DNA from: an uncultured Oscillospiraceae bacterium
GTDB lineage: Bacteria; Bacillota; Clostridia; Oscillospirales; Oscillospiraceae
Length of the DNA: 64,000 bases
Reading direction: 5' to 3'
Assembly (NCBI GenBank): GCA_934572465.1
Contig: CAKTLG010000003.1
Location: 27,108-91,107 of the forward strand
In this document: positions 41,801 through 49,467 of the stretch, one piece after another
Layout of the letters: the number at the start of each line of letters is the position of its first letter
How positions within the stretch are numbered: the first letter of the stretch is position 1
Notes under the pieces: model-generated
Told to the model about the DNA's origin: nothing
The model's database searches: none
The model's input: only the letters and a program-made list of their open reading frames with translations
Translations under genes and position numbers: made by a program

Positions 41801-44329
41801 TCTGCTGCCCGCGCTGTCGAGGAAACAGCAGCCCGTACCCAGCATATCTTTCAGTTCCTTGCTCCATGTGCCACCCACGTCATTTGCTGCCGGGCAGATC
41901 CTTGTGAAGCTGCCGCCGCCAAGGAAGGGCGCGGTGTACATTGATCCATTGACATATTGATAGGCAATGGCCATGTCACCGGTAACATTCACGTTCTCCA
42001 GCGTCACCCGTCCCCGCTCGAGCCGGATCGCTTCACCGGTTCCGGTATTCTCGATGGTGCCATTTCGGATGGCAATGATTGGATTTCCCGCTGAAAAGTT
42101 CGCCGTGATAATGGGTTCTTGCAGCTCGCCGCTTAAGGTATGCCCGTTCAAGTCGAGAAAGATTTGTGCAAAGTATTGGTCGATGAGAAATGTTTTATCC
42201 ACCGTCACATCACTCAGGAATGTCACGGTCGCGTTCGCGGCGTCTGGATTCATCTCGCTCCAATGCGTGCCGCCGTCCGTTATCTTCTTCCGAAGTTCGT
42301 CCAGAGTTTTGATGTGGGTCGTCCCCCAAGTTGGGTCGTCAGCCCATGGCGACCAGACCGCGTGCGCAATACAGCCGCCCTCTTCGCCATTATTGCTCTT
42401 ATCACACGTCAACGCGCCGCACGCGATGCACGCGCCGTTCAGGAAGGCGTGGTCGGTGTGATCCATCACCTTCACGTTTTCCAGCGTTGTCTCCCTGCTG
42501 TCCTGCAGCACGGTATACTTCTCGTCCGCATCCTTGCCGTAGAACGCATACCCGTCCGCCAGCAGGGACATGAGCGGTTGCAACTCTTCTGCGATGTAGC
42601 TCTTAATGCTTTTGAACGTGCCGCCGCTGATGGCGATGGTTCCGTTGTGCGTGAACTGCACCTCGCCAAACGTGCCGTCCGTAATGTTCAGCGTGGCGCC
42701 GGAAGCAACAACCCATTCACCCGCGTGTTTGGAGCCGCCATTGACGGTGACGGAAGCACCCTCCAATACGGTGAGGCCATACACCGTGCCGTTGCTGACG
42801 GTCACAGAGCCACTGTTCGCGTCGCAGGTAAGGCCGCCTTTGTGAGAATCTCCGATCTCGCCGCCCCGGATGTCCAGTGCGCCGGCCATGAACAGGAGAT
42901 TTGAAATTCTGCCGTAAGCGGCCTCGCTTGTAACAGTCAGGTTGCCTGTCGCGAAAGTTTCTTTTTTCTGCGTTTCCTCGTTAGTCTCTGTGAATCCAAC
43001 CTCGAGGTAGTCGACCGTCTTGTGGTTCAGATCGAGCGTCAAGGTTTTGGTGACAACGGGTACGATGGAAGCATACTGTTTGAACGTAAAATCTTCACCG
43101 AGCGCATTGAGGGCGTCTACATCTGTCACATGGTCTGCCAGCAGCTTGACGGTGTCGCCGTCCCGTGCCGCGTCCAGCGCCGCTGGGAGGGAGAAGTATT
43201 TGGTGCCTTCCGTCGCGCCGGGATGAATCACCTCTGCCACGGGGTCTTTGCCCTTGACATGGATCTTAGCCATCGCCTGCATAGAGGTGTCCTTCGTCTC
43301 GTGAACGTACAGCGTGTAAGTTCCCGTGAAAGTCTCCGCCTTGGTCTCCACCGAAATCGTATAGGTATTCTCGCCGCTCTTTGCGCAGGTCACGGTAAAG
43401 TTCTCATCCTGTCCGTTCTTCTGGATATAGGCGTTCAGCGCACCCGTGCCGGTGTAGGCTGCGGTGAACGTAACGGTCTCGCCCGCGTTGATCGTCATCT
43501 CCGTGGGAGATAGTGTCAGCGGCGGGTCAGACGGCTCCGGCGTAACCGTGCTGCCCTCCTGCTTGCTGCTCAGCTTTTTGGCGACGACGCCGCTTACCTG
43601 ATATGTACCGTCCACAAACGTGGCTTCCTCGGCGGTTTCACCGTCCGCGTCGGTGGAGCCATAGAGTTTTTTGCTGCTTGGCTCTGCGGCAGCGGTCAGC
43701 TCGACGGCCTTCTCCGTGCCGGTGATGGTCATGTTGTCGCTGCCAAAGTACAGCGTACCCTTCACGCCGACCTTCGCACCTCTGACCGAGCAGGAGCCGG
43801 AGGCCACGTTCAGCCCGCTGCCAATGGCCGCTTCCGCGTCAGAGGGTGCGGTCATGTCGAGCGTGCCGCCGTCCACCTTTACATTGCCTTTGACCGTGCC
43901 GTTCATCAGCGCCAGGTCGGCATATGCCTCGATATCACCGGTGATGCTGAAGCCGTCCATGTTGATAGTCGTCGCGGCATAAACGGTAAGCCCATCTTCC
44001 TCGACATCGACATTGCGCAGCAGAGTGATTTCGACTTCCGCTGCATCATCCAATATCTCTTGGAGCGTGTCATACTCCGTGTCGCCGACCTTGGCGACAG
44101 GGGCGCTGACGGTCCCGCTTTGCTCAGACGGTACTACAAAGCCGCCGCCCGTCTTTTCGTTCTCGCCGACAAGGACACCGCCGCCTGTGCCGCCTGTGCC
44201 GCCTGTTTCGCCGCCGATCGTCGTGTTGCCCGACATGCCGCCGCCTTCCCCCTCGGCGAAAGCCGCCGTGGGCAGGAGCGTCAGGCAGAGCGTGAGCGCC
44301 AGAAATAAGCTCAAAACTCGTTTTTTCAT
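35897..44329 (-). CDS. Giant secreted surface protein with Ig/MBG-like repeats and three C-terminal SLH domains
   Basis: A 2810 aa protein. The signal peptide is MKKRVLSLFLALTLCL... ending LLPTAAFA at about residue 25; a Gly/Thr-rich linker follows. The first ~1250 residues look like right-handed beta-helix or Ig-type repeats with CxxC pairs (CIACG, CKICGNLC, CVACG, CFCG). From ~1370 to 2450, MBG/Ig-like modules recur: YNGDAQTPEV, YNGFEQTPRV, YTGKPQRAGV, YDGTRKDPEV, YTGDTLTPDV, and twice DITYGQTLADS (about residues 1640 and 2045). A bacterial B-repeat domain (~2555-2630) and three SLH domains (NPFTDVPSGAYYEDAVAWAV onward) end the protein. SLH domains bind pyruvylated wall polysaccharide. RBS AAAGGAGG decides the ATG at 44329. 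Likely an adhesin or S-layer-associated protein; ligand unknown. Confidence 0.92.
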   Translation of the reverse strand: MKKRVLSLFLALTLCLTLLPTAAFAEGEGGGMSGNTTIGGETGGTGGTGGGVLVGENEKTGGGFVVPSEQSGTVSAPVAKVGDTEYDTLQEILDDAAEVEITLLRNVDVEEDGLTVYAATTINMDGFSITGDIEAYADLALMNGTVKGNVKVDGGTLDMTAPSDAEAAIGSGLNVASGSCSVRGAKVGVKGTLYFGSDNMTITGTEKAVELTAAAEPSSKKLYGSTDADGETAEEATFVDGTYQVSGVVAKKLSSKQEGSTVTPEPSDPPLTLSPTEMTINAGETVTFTAAYTGTGALNAYIQKNGQDENFTVTCAKSGENTYTISVETKAETFTGTYTLYVHETKDTSMQAMAKIHVKGKDPVAEVIHPGATEGTKYFSLPAALDAARDGDTVKLLADHVTDVDALNALGEDFTFKQYASIVPVVTKTLTLDLNHKTVDYLEVGFTETNEETQKKETFATGNLTVTSEAAYGRISNLLFMAGALDIRGGEIGDSHKGGLTCDANSGSVTVSNGTVYGLTVLEGASVTVNGGSKHAGEWVVASGATLNITDGTFGEVQFTHNGTIAISGGTFKSIKSYIAEELQPLMSLLADGYAFYGKDADEKYTVLQDSRETTLENVKVMDHTDHAFLNGACIACGALTCDKSNNGEEGGCIAHAVWSPWADDPTWGTTHIKTLDELRKKITDGGTHWSEMNPDAANATVTFLSDVTVDKTFLIDQYFAQIFLDLNGHTLSGELQEPIITANFSAGNPIIAIRNGTIENTGTGEAIRLERGRVTLENVNVTGDMAIAYQYVNGSMYTAPFLGGGSFTRICPAANDVGGTWSKELKDMLGTGCCFLDSAGSRIDAEQWFGSDGYSKIKELIDVRVKACDHKDENGSYTLFEDATMSYGSLAKRCKICGNLCPHDEITGDQNPACVACGLPIVIKTTNLLGGKDIGPWYYTGLNDAMHEILHVNKGRRPTLELLADTKSDSSYEWLTNDYDGIFIDLAGHTLTLTGDKNKASYWVTIQNTSDTHAEVRGTVNVYHKDNRSKLVILDTDNDLTIEEVKFVGDGTAQFAGGSFGKITVPAGKTLASLLVSEYYFADSNSATDEPAALYDTAGKALTVLTKVTVKPCSHDEAIYVPVDGGAWKCFCGQKTFVASVTKDDTTTLYTDLQEAFSAADASDTVKLLAAASGTANINKVFALDLNGYGAEEINVSAKATIKDSGETKGMIGKLTVSADGLTIGDLLEMGYAFKYENGNWMSNDRVTEGSSIAIHLAPIASVTLRAKDADGEEVSTTMPYGTTGAVRLDAACGQPYGATQATCVITKIEGGTMTSVSNFPGYTLPDDLTAGEHTYRVTFTSDGYSKSAEITITVTPVSLAGAIVAVGDLTYNGDAQTPEVTVTLDKKVLTKDKDYTLTGAEQTNAGSYHLTVTGKGGYEGEIGNVDWKIEPKTVTNPTINVAPCVYNGFEQTPRVELKDGERGIPEGEYTVAYSNNINAGDGSLTIQDAAGGNYVVSGSTTFPIEQASINTSNRWIEVRVFNELAKTYEVELQPNLDNILYEQRIDGTFGTVTYSLDEDGASTYADYYELGTAKIENGKLILPIKNGSGVPSGNYIVTLMLRVESTNFKSFDLPVRIIARDKIVPRLAEGSTVSATDITYGQTLADSMLTVTGSMEAPSFDAPGTIQEVTGTFAWTDGTIRPEAGDYEAEWTFTPDASYGGVYANATGKVKITVSPAQLQDVSVLVPDTYYYTGKPQRAGVSAAGLGVCGERPTFTYSKTENGEYTSEVPAFTEAGTYTVYYKAEAANHITATGTFSVQIKPLPISLLAVEKISKTYDGTASVTLSTEMLTFFSKAARRSDIKLPILALSFSNARFTMKQADGSYVDSPEVGGGKALSFTMTLESDNYVFEREPEGTKTVKEDISTDDATKFTITKADAPRATIQSAVTVINGLAKTYEMVLTDNLPKLSSPCEYGSVSYSVKGTYLTDGYKDTVKAEIVEENGQYKLKLTVPAVDYDRESSVGTLDIKVVSDNYQDFTLTIGVKAKNKTVPMPDGEISATDITYGQTLADSKITGKMKDGNKEVTGTFAWKDGTIKPNAGSYEAEWTFTPDASNGGIYANATGKVSVKVNPKDIKGATVTLKSDSFEYDGTRKDPEVASVVLDGETLVYGQYNDYGYHYDMASDVGTYNLVVGGNHNYTGSVSVTWSITPKTVTPTIEVASCSYTGDTLTPDVTLTDDIGNTIDPKEYTVSYSNNTNAGTGTVTIKDAAGGNYVLNEASTTFTITKAAAPTLEDIVISHKYTVTTSEKTIGSTMPVDAGALSFTKGTESTTGSVTVSSWAVDAATGKVTYTLSSGTAGDTVTLPVTISSTNYADTVINVVITLTRRDDQAALVITGADAVIYGEKLILTTTGGSGTGAVTYRIDTAYSTGEATIDPETGVLTPVKVGSVSVIATKEGDKDYNDVTSAPFVLMIKPASPTGEPKYTEITTSGKTLKDAVLTTEGSTLNPKDGKLEWVDDEGDVLPGDTRVEANKTYKWRFTPTDTNYTTMTGEIELYHKSSSGGGSGSNSGSYTITVKDAQNGDVTTDRKSASAGTTVTITVKPDSGYVLDDLTVTDSKGNDIKLTGKGGGKYTFTMPSGKATVEASFTPAKSENPFTDVPSGAYYEDAVAWAVKNGITGGTSATTFDPNGFCTRAQAVTFLWRAAGSPAPKSTAMPFTDVPAGSYYYDAVLWAIENGVTKGTSDTTFSPNANCSRGQIVTFLWRSQMSPDAAAANPFTDVVADAYYTSAVLWAVEKSITGGTSATTFSPGANCTRAQIVTFIYRCMK

Positions 44330-44397
44330 GGGTTCCTCCTTTGGGATACACATTCATGATTCTATATTCAGCCCGCTCGACTGCGGGCGCGGTTTGT

Positions 44398-46755
44398 TCA
44401 GTCCTCTGAGATCAGCCGCAGCTTTTTCGCGGCGGTCTTCGCCTCGCTGCGGCGGCTGACACCCAGCTTGGTCAGGATGTGGCTCACATGGGTCTTCACC
44501 GTGGGCAGCTTGATGTCCAGCACCGCGCAGATCTCCGCGTTGCTCTTGTCGGCACAGATGAGATGCAGGATCTGCAGCTCCGTGGGCGTCAGCGCTTCAT
44601 TAGGTGCCAGCCGCGTTTGCAGGAAGCGGGGATAGAACGCCGCCTGCGTCCGCACATCCGCCATCAGGCGCTTGTACCATTTGGCGTTCCCGTCCCACGC
44701 CAGCTTTTCCAGCAGGGGCAGGACCGCTGCGCCGTAGACGCTGACGGTCCGGATAAACCGAAACTCCGCCGCCGTCTCCAGCGCATCGCTCAGATGCTGC
44801 CGCCACCCCTCGTCCCGGCTCCGGTACAGGGCGATGGCGGTGAGGATCTGCAGGTGGATGCCGTCGATATGCCGGGCACAGCTGCGGATATACGGTTCCA
44901 GCGGGGAAAGCGTCAAAAGCGCCGCGTCCGGTTTCCCGTCCGAAAGCTCCACCATAGCCTGGGTCAGATATTGATACCGCTTCATCACATTCAGGTGCAT
45001 GGGGTCCCGGGGCGCTTTCTCCCGGTACCATCCGTCCGCCGCGTCCAGATCGCCCGTGTGGAGCGCGATGCGGCAGAGCATGGCATCCATGTTCGGGAGG
45101 AATCGGGTCTGTCCATTCTCCGCAAAGCGCTGACGCAGGGACTCTACCGTGCGGCGGGCGTCTCCGCTCCGGCCGCCAAAGAGCTGGCTGCGGGCCAGCA
45201 GGCCGCCCATGGCAAACTCGATATCCGGCGTTCCCTTCTGCCGGATCTCGCTCATGCGCGGGATCAGCGACAGCATTCGGCCCGCGATATCCTCACCCTT
45301 TTCAAATTTACTCTCGGCGATGGCGCAGTCCGCAAGGCCCACGCCGTCCTTTCCCAGAATGGCCTCCACGGGGACGCGAAGCGTTTGGTAGAGCAGATTG
45401 TCCTTCTTGCTCCACAGGGAGAAGTCCTTGCCGCCGTTCATAATGCTGGGCAGCGTGCTGGTGACAGAGAAGGCCGGCAGCGTCACTTCCTTATTGCGCA
45501 GCAGCCGAAAGACCGCGGGAATGGTCTCCGTCAAGCCCTCCACGCCCCGCTGCGGCAGCGCGATGTCCAGCCACGCCAGGCGGCTGCGGGCCTGCTTCCC
45601 CGCCGCGTCCTGGTTTCCGCAGCGCCGCGCGAAATCCTCCAGCGCACGGTACCAGCGCTCGGAGCCGGCATAGTCCGTTGCCAGCGCGCAGAGCATGCTC
45701 ATGCCCTGCATCAGCGAGGGCGAGGCCAGGATCTCCGCTTCCGGCAGACTGCGGTAATAGCGCTCCATCTCGCTGTAGTGCCCCATACCGGGGTGCAGCT
45801 CCGCGTTGCGGATCAGCAGCTCGGAGACCTTGGCGTGGTCCCCGCCCGCGGTATAGCATTCCAGCGCGTGGGCGTAGTCCTCTTTCAGCTCATAGTAGAG
45901 ACCGCCGCGGCTGAACAACGCCCGGCGCTTTTCCTCGGTGTATTCCCGCGCCATCTCCCAAAGGAGGAAAACGCGGAACTGGGGCCAGAAGTGGAAGTGC
46001 TGCACATCGTCATAGCGCAGCATGGTGGTATGGCTCAGCAGCCAGTCCAGCAGCTCTCCGGCGTGGGGATCGCCGCTGGCCATCCGGGCCATCTCCAGAT
46101 CAAAGCGCTCAAATGGCGCCAGCTCCAGCAGGAAGCGGCGTACCGGCAGGTCGAAGCGCCGGTAGATGTTTGCTTCAAAATAGGAAAACACCTGCCGGAA
46201 TGCCTGGGCCACAAGCTCGGGGCCAAAGGGCTTTCCATCGGACATATACTGCACGGTGGTGACAACGCCCAGAGGGTAGCCGATGGATTCCTTTAGGATG
46301 CCGTCGATCTCGGCGTCCGCTGCCTTGACCCCGCAGGCGTCAAAGAGCCGTCGGATGTCGCCGCGGTCAAAGAGCAGGTCCTCGGCGCTCAGCACGGTCA
46401 TCAGCCCCGTGTACTGAAACGCCATCAGGCACCCCGGCGGCGCGCCGCGGGAGAGAAAGACAAAGCGCTTTTCCGGATTGGACCGGATCAGCTCGCAGAG
46501 GGCCTGCTGCTCGTCTTCCTGCAGCTGTTGAAAATCGTCGATGAGCAGAATGTCCCAGTCCTGCGCCGCCGGCGGGATGGCGCAGTCCGGCGCTCCCGCG
46601 TTCAGGCGCAGCACATTTTGGCCATGCAGCAGCACATCCGCCAGAGAGGTCTTTCCAAAGCCACAGGGGGCGCTGAAAAAGAGGACTCTGCCATGCTCCA
46701 TAAAGCTGTCGAACCGCTTTTGGACAGAGGGCCTTATGAGGATGGTTCCGGTCAT
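44398..46755 (-). CDS. MalT-like STAND ATPase, LuxR-type transcriptional regulator
   Basis: A 785 aa protein. The N-terminal P-loop NTPase has VLFFSAPCGFGKTSLADVLL (Walker A) and DWDILLIDDFQQLQ (Walker B). A long TPR-like helical region (~250-700) follows, then a C-terminal LuxR HTH (LTPTELQILHLICADKSNAE, LPTVKTHVSHILTKLGVSRR). STAND regulators of this kind bind a ligand, multimerise with ATP and activate nearby genes. It sits 68 bases upstream of the SLH giant on the same strand and is a candidate regulator of it. The ATG at 46755 follows AAAAGGAGGG. The 5' leader carries two mutually exclusive hairpins. Confidence 0.9.
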   Translation of the reverse strand: MTGTILIRPSVQKRFDSFMEHGRVLFFSAPCGFGKTSLADVLLHGQNVLRLNAGAPDCAIPPAAQDWDILLIDDFQQLQEDEQQALCELIRSNPEKRFVFLSRGAPPGCLMAFQYTGLMTVLSAEDLLFDRGDIRRLFDACGVKAADAEIDGILKESIGYPLGVVTTVQYMSDGKPFGPELVAQAFRQVFSYFEANIYRRFDLPVRRFLLELAPFERFDLEMARMASGDPHAGELLDWLLSHTTMLRYDDVQHFHFWPQFRVFLLWEMAREYTEEKRRALFSRGGLYYELKEDYAHALECYTAGGDHAKVSELLIRNAELHPGMGHYSEMERYYRSLPEAEILASPSLMQGMSMLCALATDYAGSERWYRALEDFARRCGNQDAAGKQARSRLAWLDIALPQRGVEGLTETIPAVFRLLRNKEVTLPAFSVTSTLPSIMNGGKDFSLWSKKDNLLYQTLRVPVEAILGKDGVGLADCAIAESKFEKGEDIAGRMLSLIPRMSEIRQKGTPDIEFAMGGLLARSQLFGGRSGDARRTVESLRQRFAENGQTRFLPNMDAMLCRIALHTGDLDAADGWYREKAPRDPMHLNVMKRYQYLTQAMVELSDGKPDAALLTLSPLEPYIRSCARHIDGIHLQILTAIALYRSRDEGWRQHLSDALETAAEFRFIRTVSVYGAAVLPLLEKLAWDGNAKWYKRLMADVRTQAAFYPRFLQTRLAPNEALTPTELQILHLICADKSNAEICAVLDIKLPTVKTHVSHILTKLGVSRRSEAKTAAKKLRLISED

Positions 46756-46785
46756 TTCTTCCCTCCTTTTGATGAACAGAATGAG

Positions 46786-46833
46786 CTTGTCCCGTAGGGT
46801 TTCCCTACGGGACAAGGGAGCATGCTCCCTTGT
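46786..46833 (-). promoter_or_regulatory. Two overlapping, mutually exclusive hairpins in the leader of the LuxR gene
   Basis: 46786-46816: CTTGTCCCGTAGGG and its exact complement around a 3-base loop. 46812-46833: perfect 22-base palindrome ACAAGGGAGCATGCTCCCTTGT. They share ACAAG, so only one can form fully in the transcript. Both lie between the promoter and the RBS, which begins about 20 bases beyond. Confidence 0.6.
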
Positions 46834-46863
46834 CATAAGCCATTTGATACCATTCTGATTTTC

Positions 46864-46891
46864 ATTATACATAGCCGCGCGGAAATGTAAA
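46864..46891 (-). promoter_or_regulatory. Promoter of the LuxR-type regulator gene
   Basis: On the minus strand TTTACA, a 16-base spacer, and a perfect TATAAT. Transcript starts about 100 bases before the ATG. Confidence 0.75.
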
Positions 46892-47298
46892 TCGTTCCAA
46901 AGTATGAGACGGTTGGATGGCTGGCAGCGGACTCCATGTGTCAAAATGAAGCAAAGGGTTTATAGCATATCTTTGAGGAAATAGCACGCCTTTACAGGAT
47001 AAATGCCGGTTCCTTACATTTCTAAGATATTCAACTCCGGAAGAGAGCTATGAAGGATGCCTGCCGATACAAAAAGGTTCTTATATACATGCGTTGTATA
47101 GACTGCGTTAGGTTGCTTCTGACTATGGAAAAACTCCAACTATACAGGCGGCAGGAGCCTCTGCTAAACTGAGCGTGTATTTCAGGGCGAAGTAAGTCAG
47201 GGCGGAGTAAGTTAGGGAGGAACGGCGACAGAAAGGGGGTCATTGCGCCCTCCGTCAGAAACTCAAACGAACTGGAATCAAATCAGGACAAGAACGAA
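46892..47298. other. Intergenic region upstream of the PRTRC-like operon
   Basis: About 400 bases with no supported gene. It is AT-rich at 46960-47110, where divergent promoters would be expected, but no clear -35/-10 pair was found. A direct repeat GGGCG(A/G)AGTAAGT is seen around 47185-47212. Function unknown. Confidence 0.5.
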
Positions 47299-47337
47299 AC
47301 CGTAATTGCTCGCAGGAGCGATTGCGGTCTTTTTTTG
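47299..47337 (+). terminator. Terminator-like hairpin directly upstream of the JAB gene
   Basis: ACCGTAATTGCTC and GAGCGATTGCGGT pair around GCAG, followed by CTTTTTTT. It stands 29 bases before the first ATG of the operon. It could end upstream transcription or attenuate the operon. Confidence 0.8.
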
Positions 47338-47365
47338 TCCCAAAATCGAAAGGAGTACGCATTCT

Positions 47366-48703
47366 ATGAGTGAATCCAACAACAATGCATGGCCTTTTAC
47401 GGAGATTTCCGACGAAGAAGGACTGGACATCAGCGCAATCTTTGGAAACAGCACAGATCCGGCAAATCATGGTAATCCGTTTACAGAACCTGCGGCAGCC
47501 GCAGCACCTGCCCCGGCACCCGCGCCGCAGGAAACGCCTGCGGTGCCTGCTGAGCCGGTGCCTGTATCCAAGCCCGCCTCTGCCCCGCCCGCGGAAAATC
47601 CCTCGCCCGCGCAGCCGGAGGTGAGCATGGCCGCAGAAAATCCCATCGCTGCAGCCTTTGAGCAGAAAACGGCGGAGAACACCAAGAAAGGACTTTTGGA
47701 AAAGCCGCCGGTCTTCTATCACAAGGGTGTGAAGGAGGACATTGAGGATGCTTCCATGACTTTTGAGGAACTGCGCATCCGCAAATCCGAGGACTTTACC
47801 GACCTTGAGGAAGGTAAGCGCGTATCCTGGAGCATGGAATACTGCGGTATCCGCAAGGAGGTCAAGGATCCCAAAGGCACCACGATCATTTCCATGAAGG
47901 AGACCATCGAACGCTCCCGTGAATTTCTGGAAGCCCTCAAAAAATCAAAAGAGAAAGATCCCTGCTGCTATGTAAAGCCCAAGGTGGAAATGAAGACTAA
48001 GGGCAACGCCGCCTATAAGGGGAAATTCGGTTCCCTGGAGGACGCCCGGGCGTCGGATAAGGTCATCTGCCTGGTTCCCGCCCGCGACGGCAGGATTTAT
48101 GAGCTTCGCAAAATGGAGCAGGGCGAGTTCATCGCCCCCAAAAACAATGTGGTGGATCTTTCGGAAATCAGGGCCGGGTTTACCCCGGCTCTGCCGAAAA
48201 TCCCCGCTCAGCTGATGGGTGAGATCGTCGCGTTTTTCCGCACCTTTATGACGGAGAACGAGGAAAACGAGGCTCTGGCTCTGATCTACTGGGACAAAGA
48301 GGAAAAACGCTTTTTCGCCTATGTTCCCAAACAGAGCGTCTGCAAGGAGGAAGTAGAGGCCAATCTCCATGACTGCCCCTACGACGATGAGGAGCGTTAT
48401 ATCTGCTATGCCGATATTCACTCCCACAACAGTATGGACGCCTTTTTCTCGGGAAAGGATGATCGGGATGAACGCTCTACGGGACTCTACCTTGTTCTCG
48501 GTGAACTCGATCATTTCTACCCTGAGATCAAGGCCCGTATTTTCTGCGGAGACAGCTTCGTTCCCATTGATCCGAATTTGGTTATCGAGGGACTGGAGCA
48601 GCCGTTCCCGAAAGAGTGGCTGGAGCAGGTCAGCGTTTGTAGTTCTCTGCCGAAAAAAGAGAAAAAACGCAGCTTTCGAGATTTCTTTGCGGAGGTGTTG
48701 TGA
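47366..48703 (+). CDS. JAB/JAMM-domain metalloprotease-like protein (PRTRC-type)
   Basis: A 445 aa protein. The N-terminal ~110 residues are a disordered Pro/Ala-rich linker. A middle domain (~130-300) has KPPVFYHKGVKEDIEDASMT and SMEYCGIRKEV. The C-terminal domain carries a full JAMM zinc motif, HSHNSMDAFFSGKDD: H352, H354, S362, D365 (H-x-H-x7-S-x2-D). JAMM enzymes remove ubiquitin-like proteins from targets or process their C-termini. The next gene is an E1-like enzyme that shares one base (TGATG). RBS AAAGGAG selects the ATG at 47366. Together with the E1 and E2-like genes it marks a PRTRC-type conjugation cassette. Confidence 0.85.
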   Translation: MSESNNNAWPFTEISDEEGLDISAIFGNSTDPANHGNPFTEPAAAAAPAPAPAPQETPAVPAEPVPVSKPASAPPAENPSPAQPEVSMAAENPIAAAFEQKTAENTKKGLLEKPPVFYHKGVKEDIEDASMTFEELRIRKSEDFTDLEEGKRVSWSMEYCGIRKEVKDPKGTTIISMKETIERSREFLEALKKSKEKDPCCYVKPKVEMKTKGNAAYKGKFGSLEDARASDKVICLVPARDGRIYELRKMEQGEFIAPKNNVVDLSEIRAGFTPALPKIPAQLMGEIVAFFRTFMTENEENEALALIYWDKEEKRFFAYVPKQSVCKEEVEANLHDCPYDDEERYICYADIHSHNSMDAFFSGKDDRDERSTGLYLVLGELDHFYPEIKARIFCGDSFVPIDPNLVIEGLEQPFPKEWLEQVSVCSSLPKKEKKRSFRDFFAEVL

Positions 48704-49467
48704 TGAAATTTCCAACGGATCATCCGGTAAAGGTCGTGATGCTGGGTGCAGGCGGAACGGGCGGCTATGTTGCGCCGTACCTTTTTCGTCTGCTGCACAT
48801 GCTGGATCGTCCGGCACGCTTTATCATCTGCGACGGAGACATTGTTGAGCGAAAAAATCTTGACCGGCAGAACTTTGCGGAAGCTGACCTTGGAGAAAAC
48901 AAGGCCCGTGTGCTCTCAGAGCGCTATTCCACCGTGCTGGGCATGAAAACGGAGTATGTTCCCAATTTTATTGAAACGCTCCCAGCGCTCATGGCCCTGC
49001 TCGAGCCGGGAGGATGGGAATCGGAAGATTATCCGCGAAAGAAGGTCCATGAAATGGTGATCCTGCTGGGGTGCGTGGACAATAACCGTACACGTCAACT
49101 CTGCCACGAGGCCTTCAAGCAGAGTCATGACCTTATCTACATCGACAGCGGCAACGGCAGCTATACCGGCCAGGTGGTCTGCGGTGTGCGCAAAAACGGT
49201 CATACCGTGCGAAAGCCCATCGGCAGCGTCCACCCGGAAATGCTGAAGATCACAGACCGGTTCCCCTCGGAGCTGAGCTGTGCCGAAGCGGCGCAGGCCG
49301 ATCCGCAGAGCATCGTCGCCAATGTCACGGCGGCTACCGCCGTCCTGACGATGGTCTATAACATTCTGACGCATGGGGAGAACCTCGCGCTTCAGACGGA
49401 CTTTTCAACAAGGACGATCCGAATGCAGACGGTATTGGAAAAACAACCGAGGAGGAAAGCGGCATGA
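48703..49467 (+). CDS. ThiF/E1-like adenylating enzyme (PRTRC system ThiF type)
   Basis: A 254 aa Rossmann-fold adenylating enzyme: VKVVMLGAGGTGGYVAPYLF (ATP loop), FIICDGDIVERKNLDRQNFA (the Asp and RQ-x-F signature of E1/MoeB/ThiF), LLGCVDNNRTRQLCHEAF, and a later SCAEAAQADPQ whose Cys is a candidate thioester residue. The zinc-binding CxxC pairs of MoeB are absent, as expected for PRTRC-type members. E1-like enzymes adenylate the C-terminus of a small modifier. It overlaps the JAB gene and the dnaN-like gene (4 bases, ATGA), so all three are cotranslated. A GTG one codon earlier is possible. Confidence 0.88.
   Translation: MKFPTDHPVKVVMLGAGGTGGYVAPYLFRLLHMLDRPARFIICDGDIVERKNLDRQNFAEADLGENKARVLSERYSTVLGMKTEYVPNFIETLPALMALLEPGGWESEDYPRKKVHEMVILLGCVDNNRTRQLCHEAFKQSHDLIYIDSGNGSYTGQVVCGVRKNGHTVRKPIGSVHPEMLKITDRFPSELSCAEAAQADPQSIVANVTAATAVLTMVYNILTHGENLALQTDFSTRTIRMQTVLEKQPRRKAA

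Noticed and set aside
37484..41944. A 1486-codon open frame on the plus strand opposite the giant SLH gene
   Set aside because: It is a shadow frame: no RBS, no signal peptide or domain, and the opposite strand carries an unmistakable SLH protein. GC-rich codon bias opens such antisense frames.
47031..47243. A 70-codon leftward frame between the LuxR and JAB genes
   Set aside because: No RBS and no family resemblance; the region looks like a regulatory spacer.
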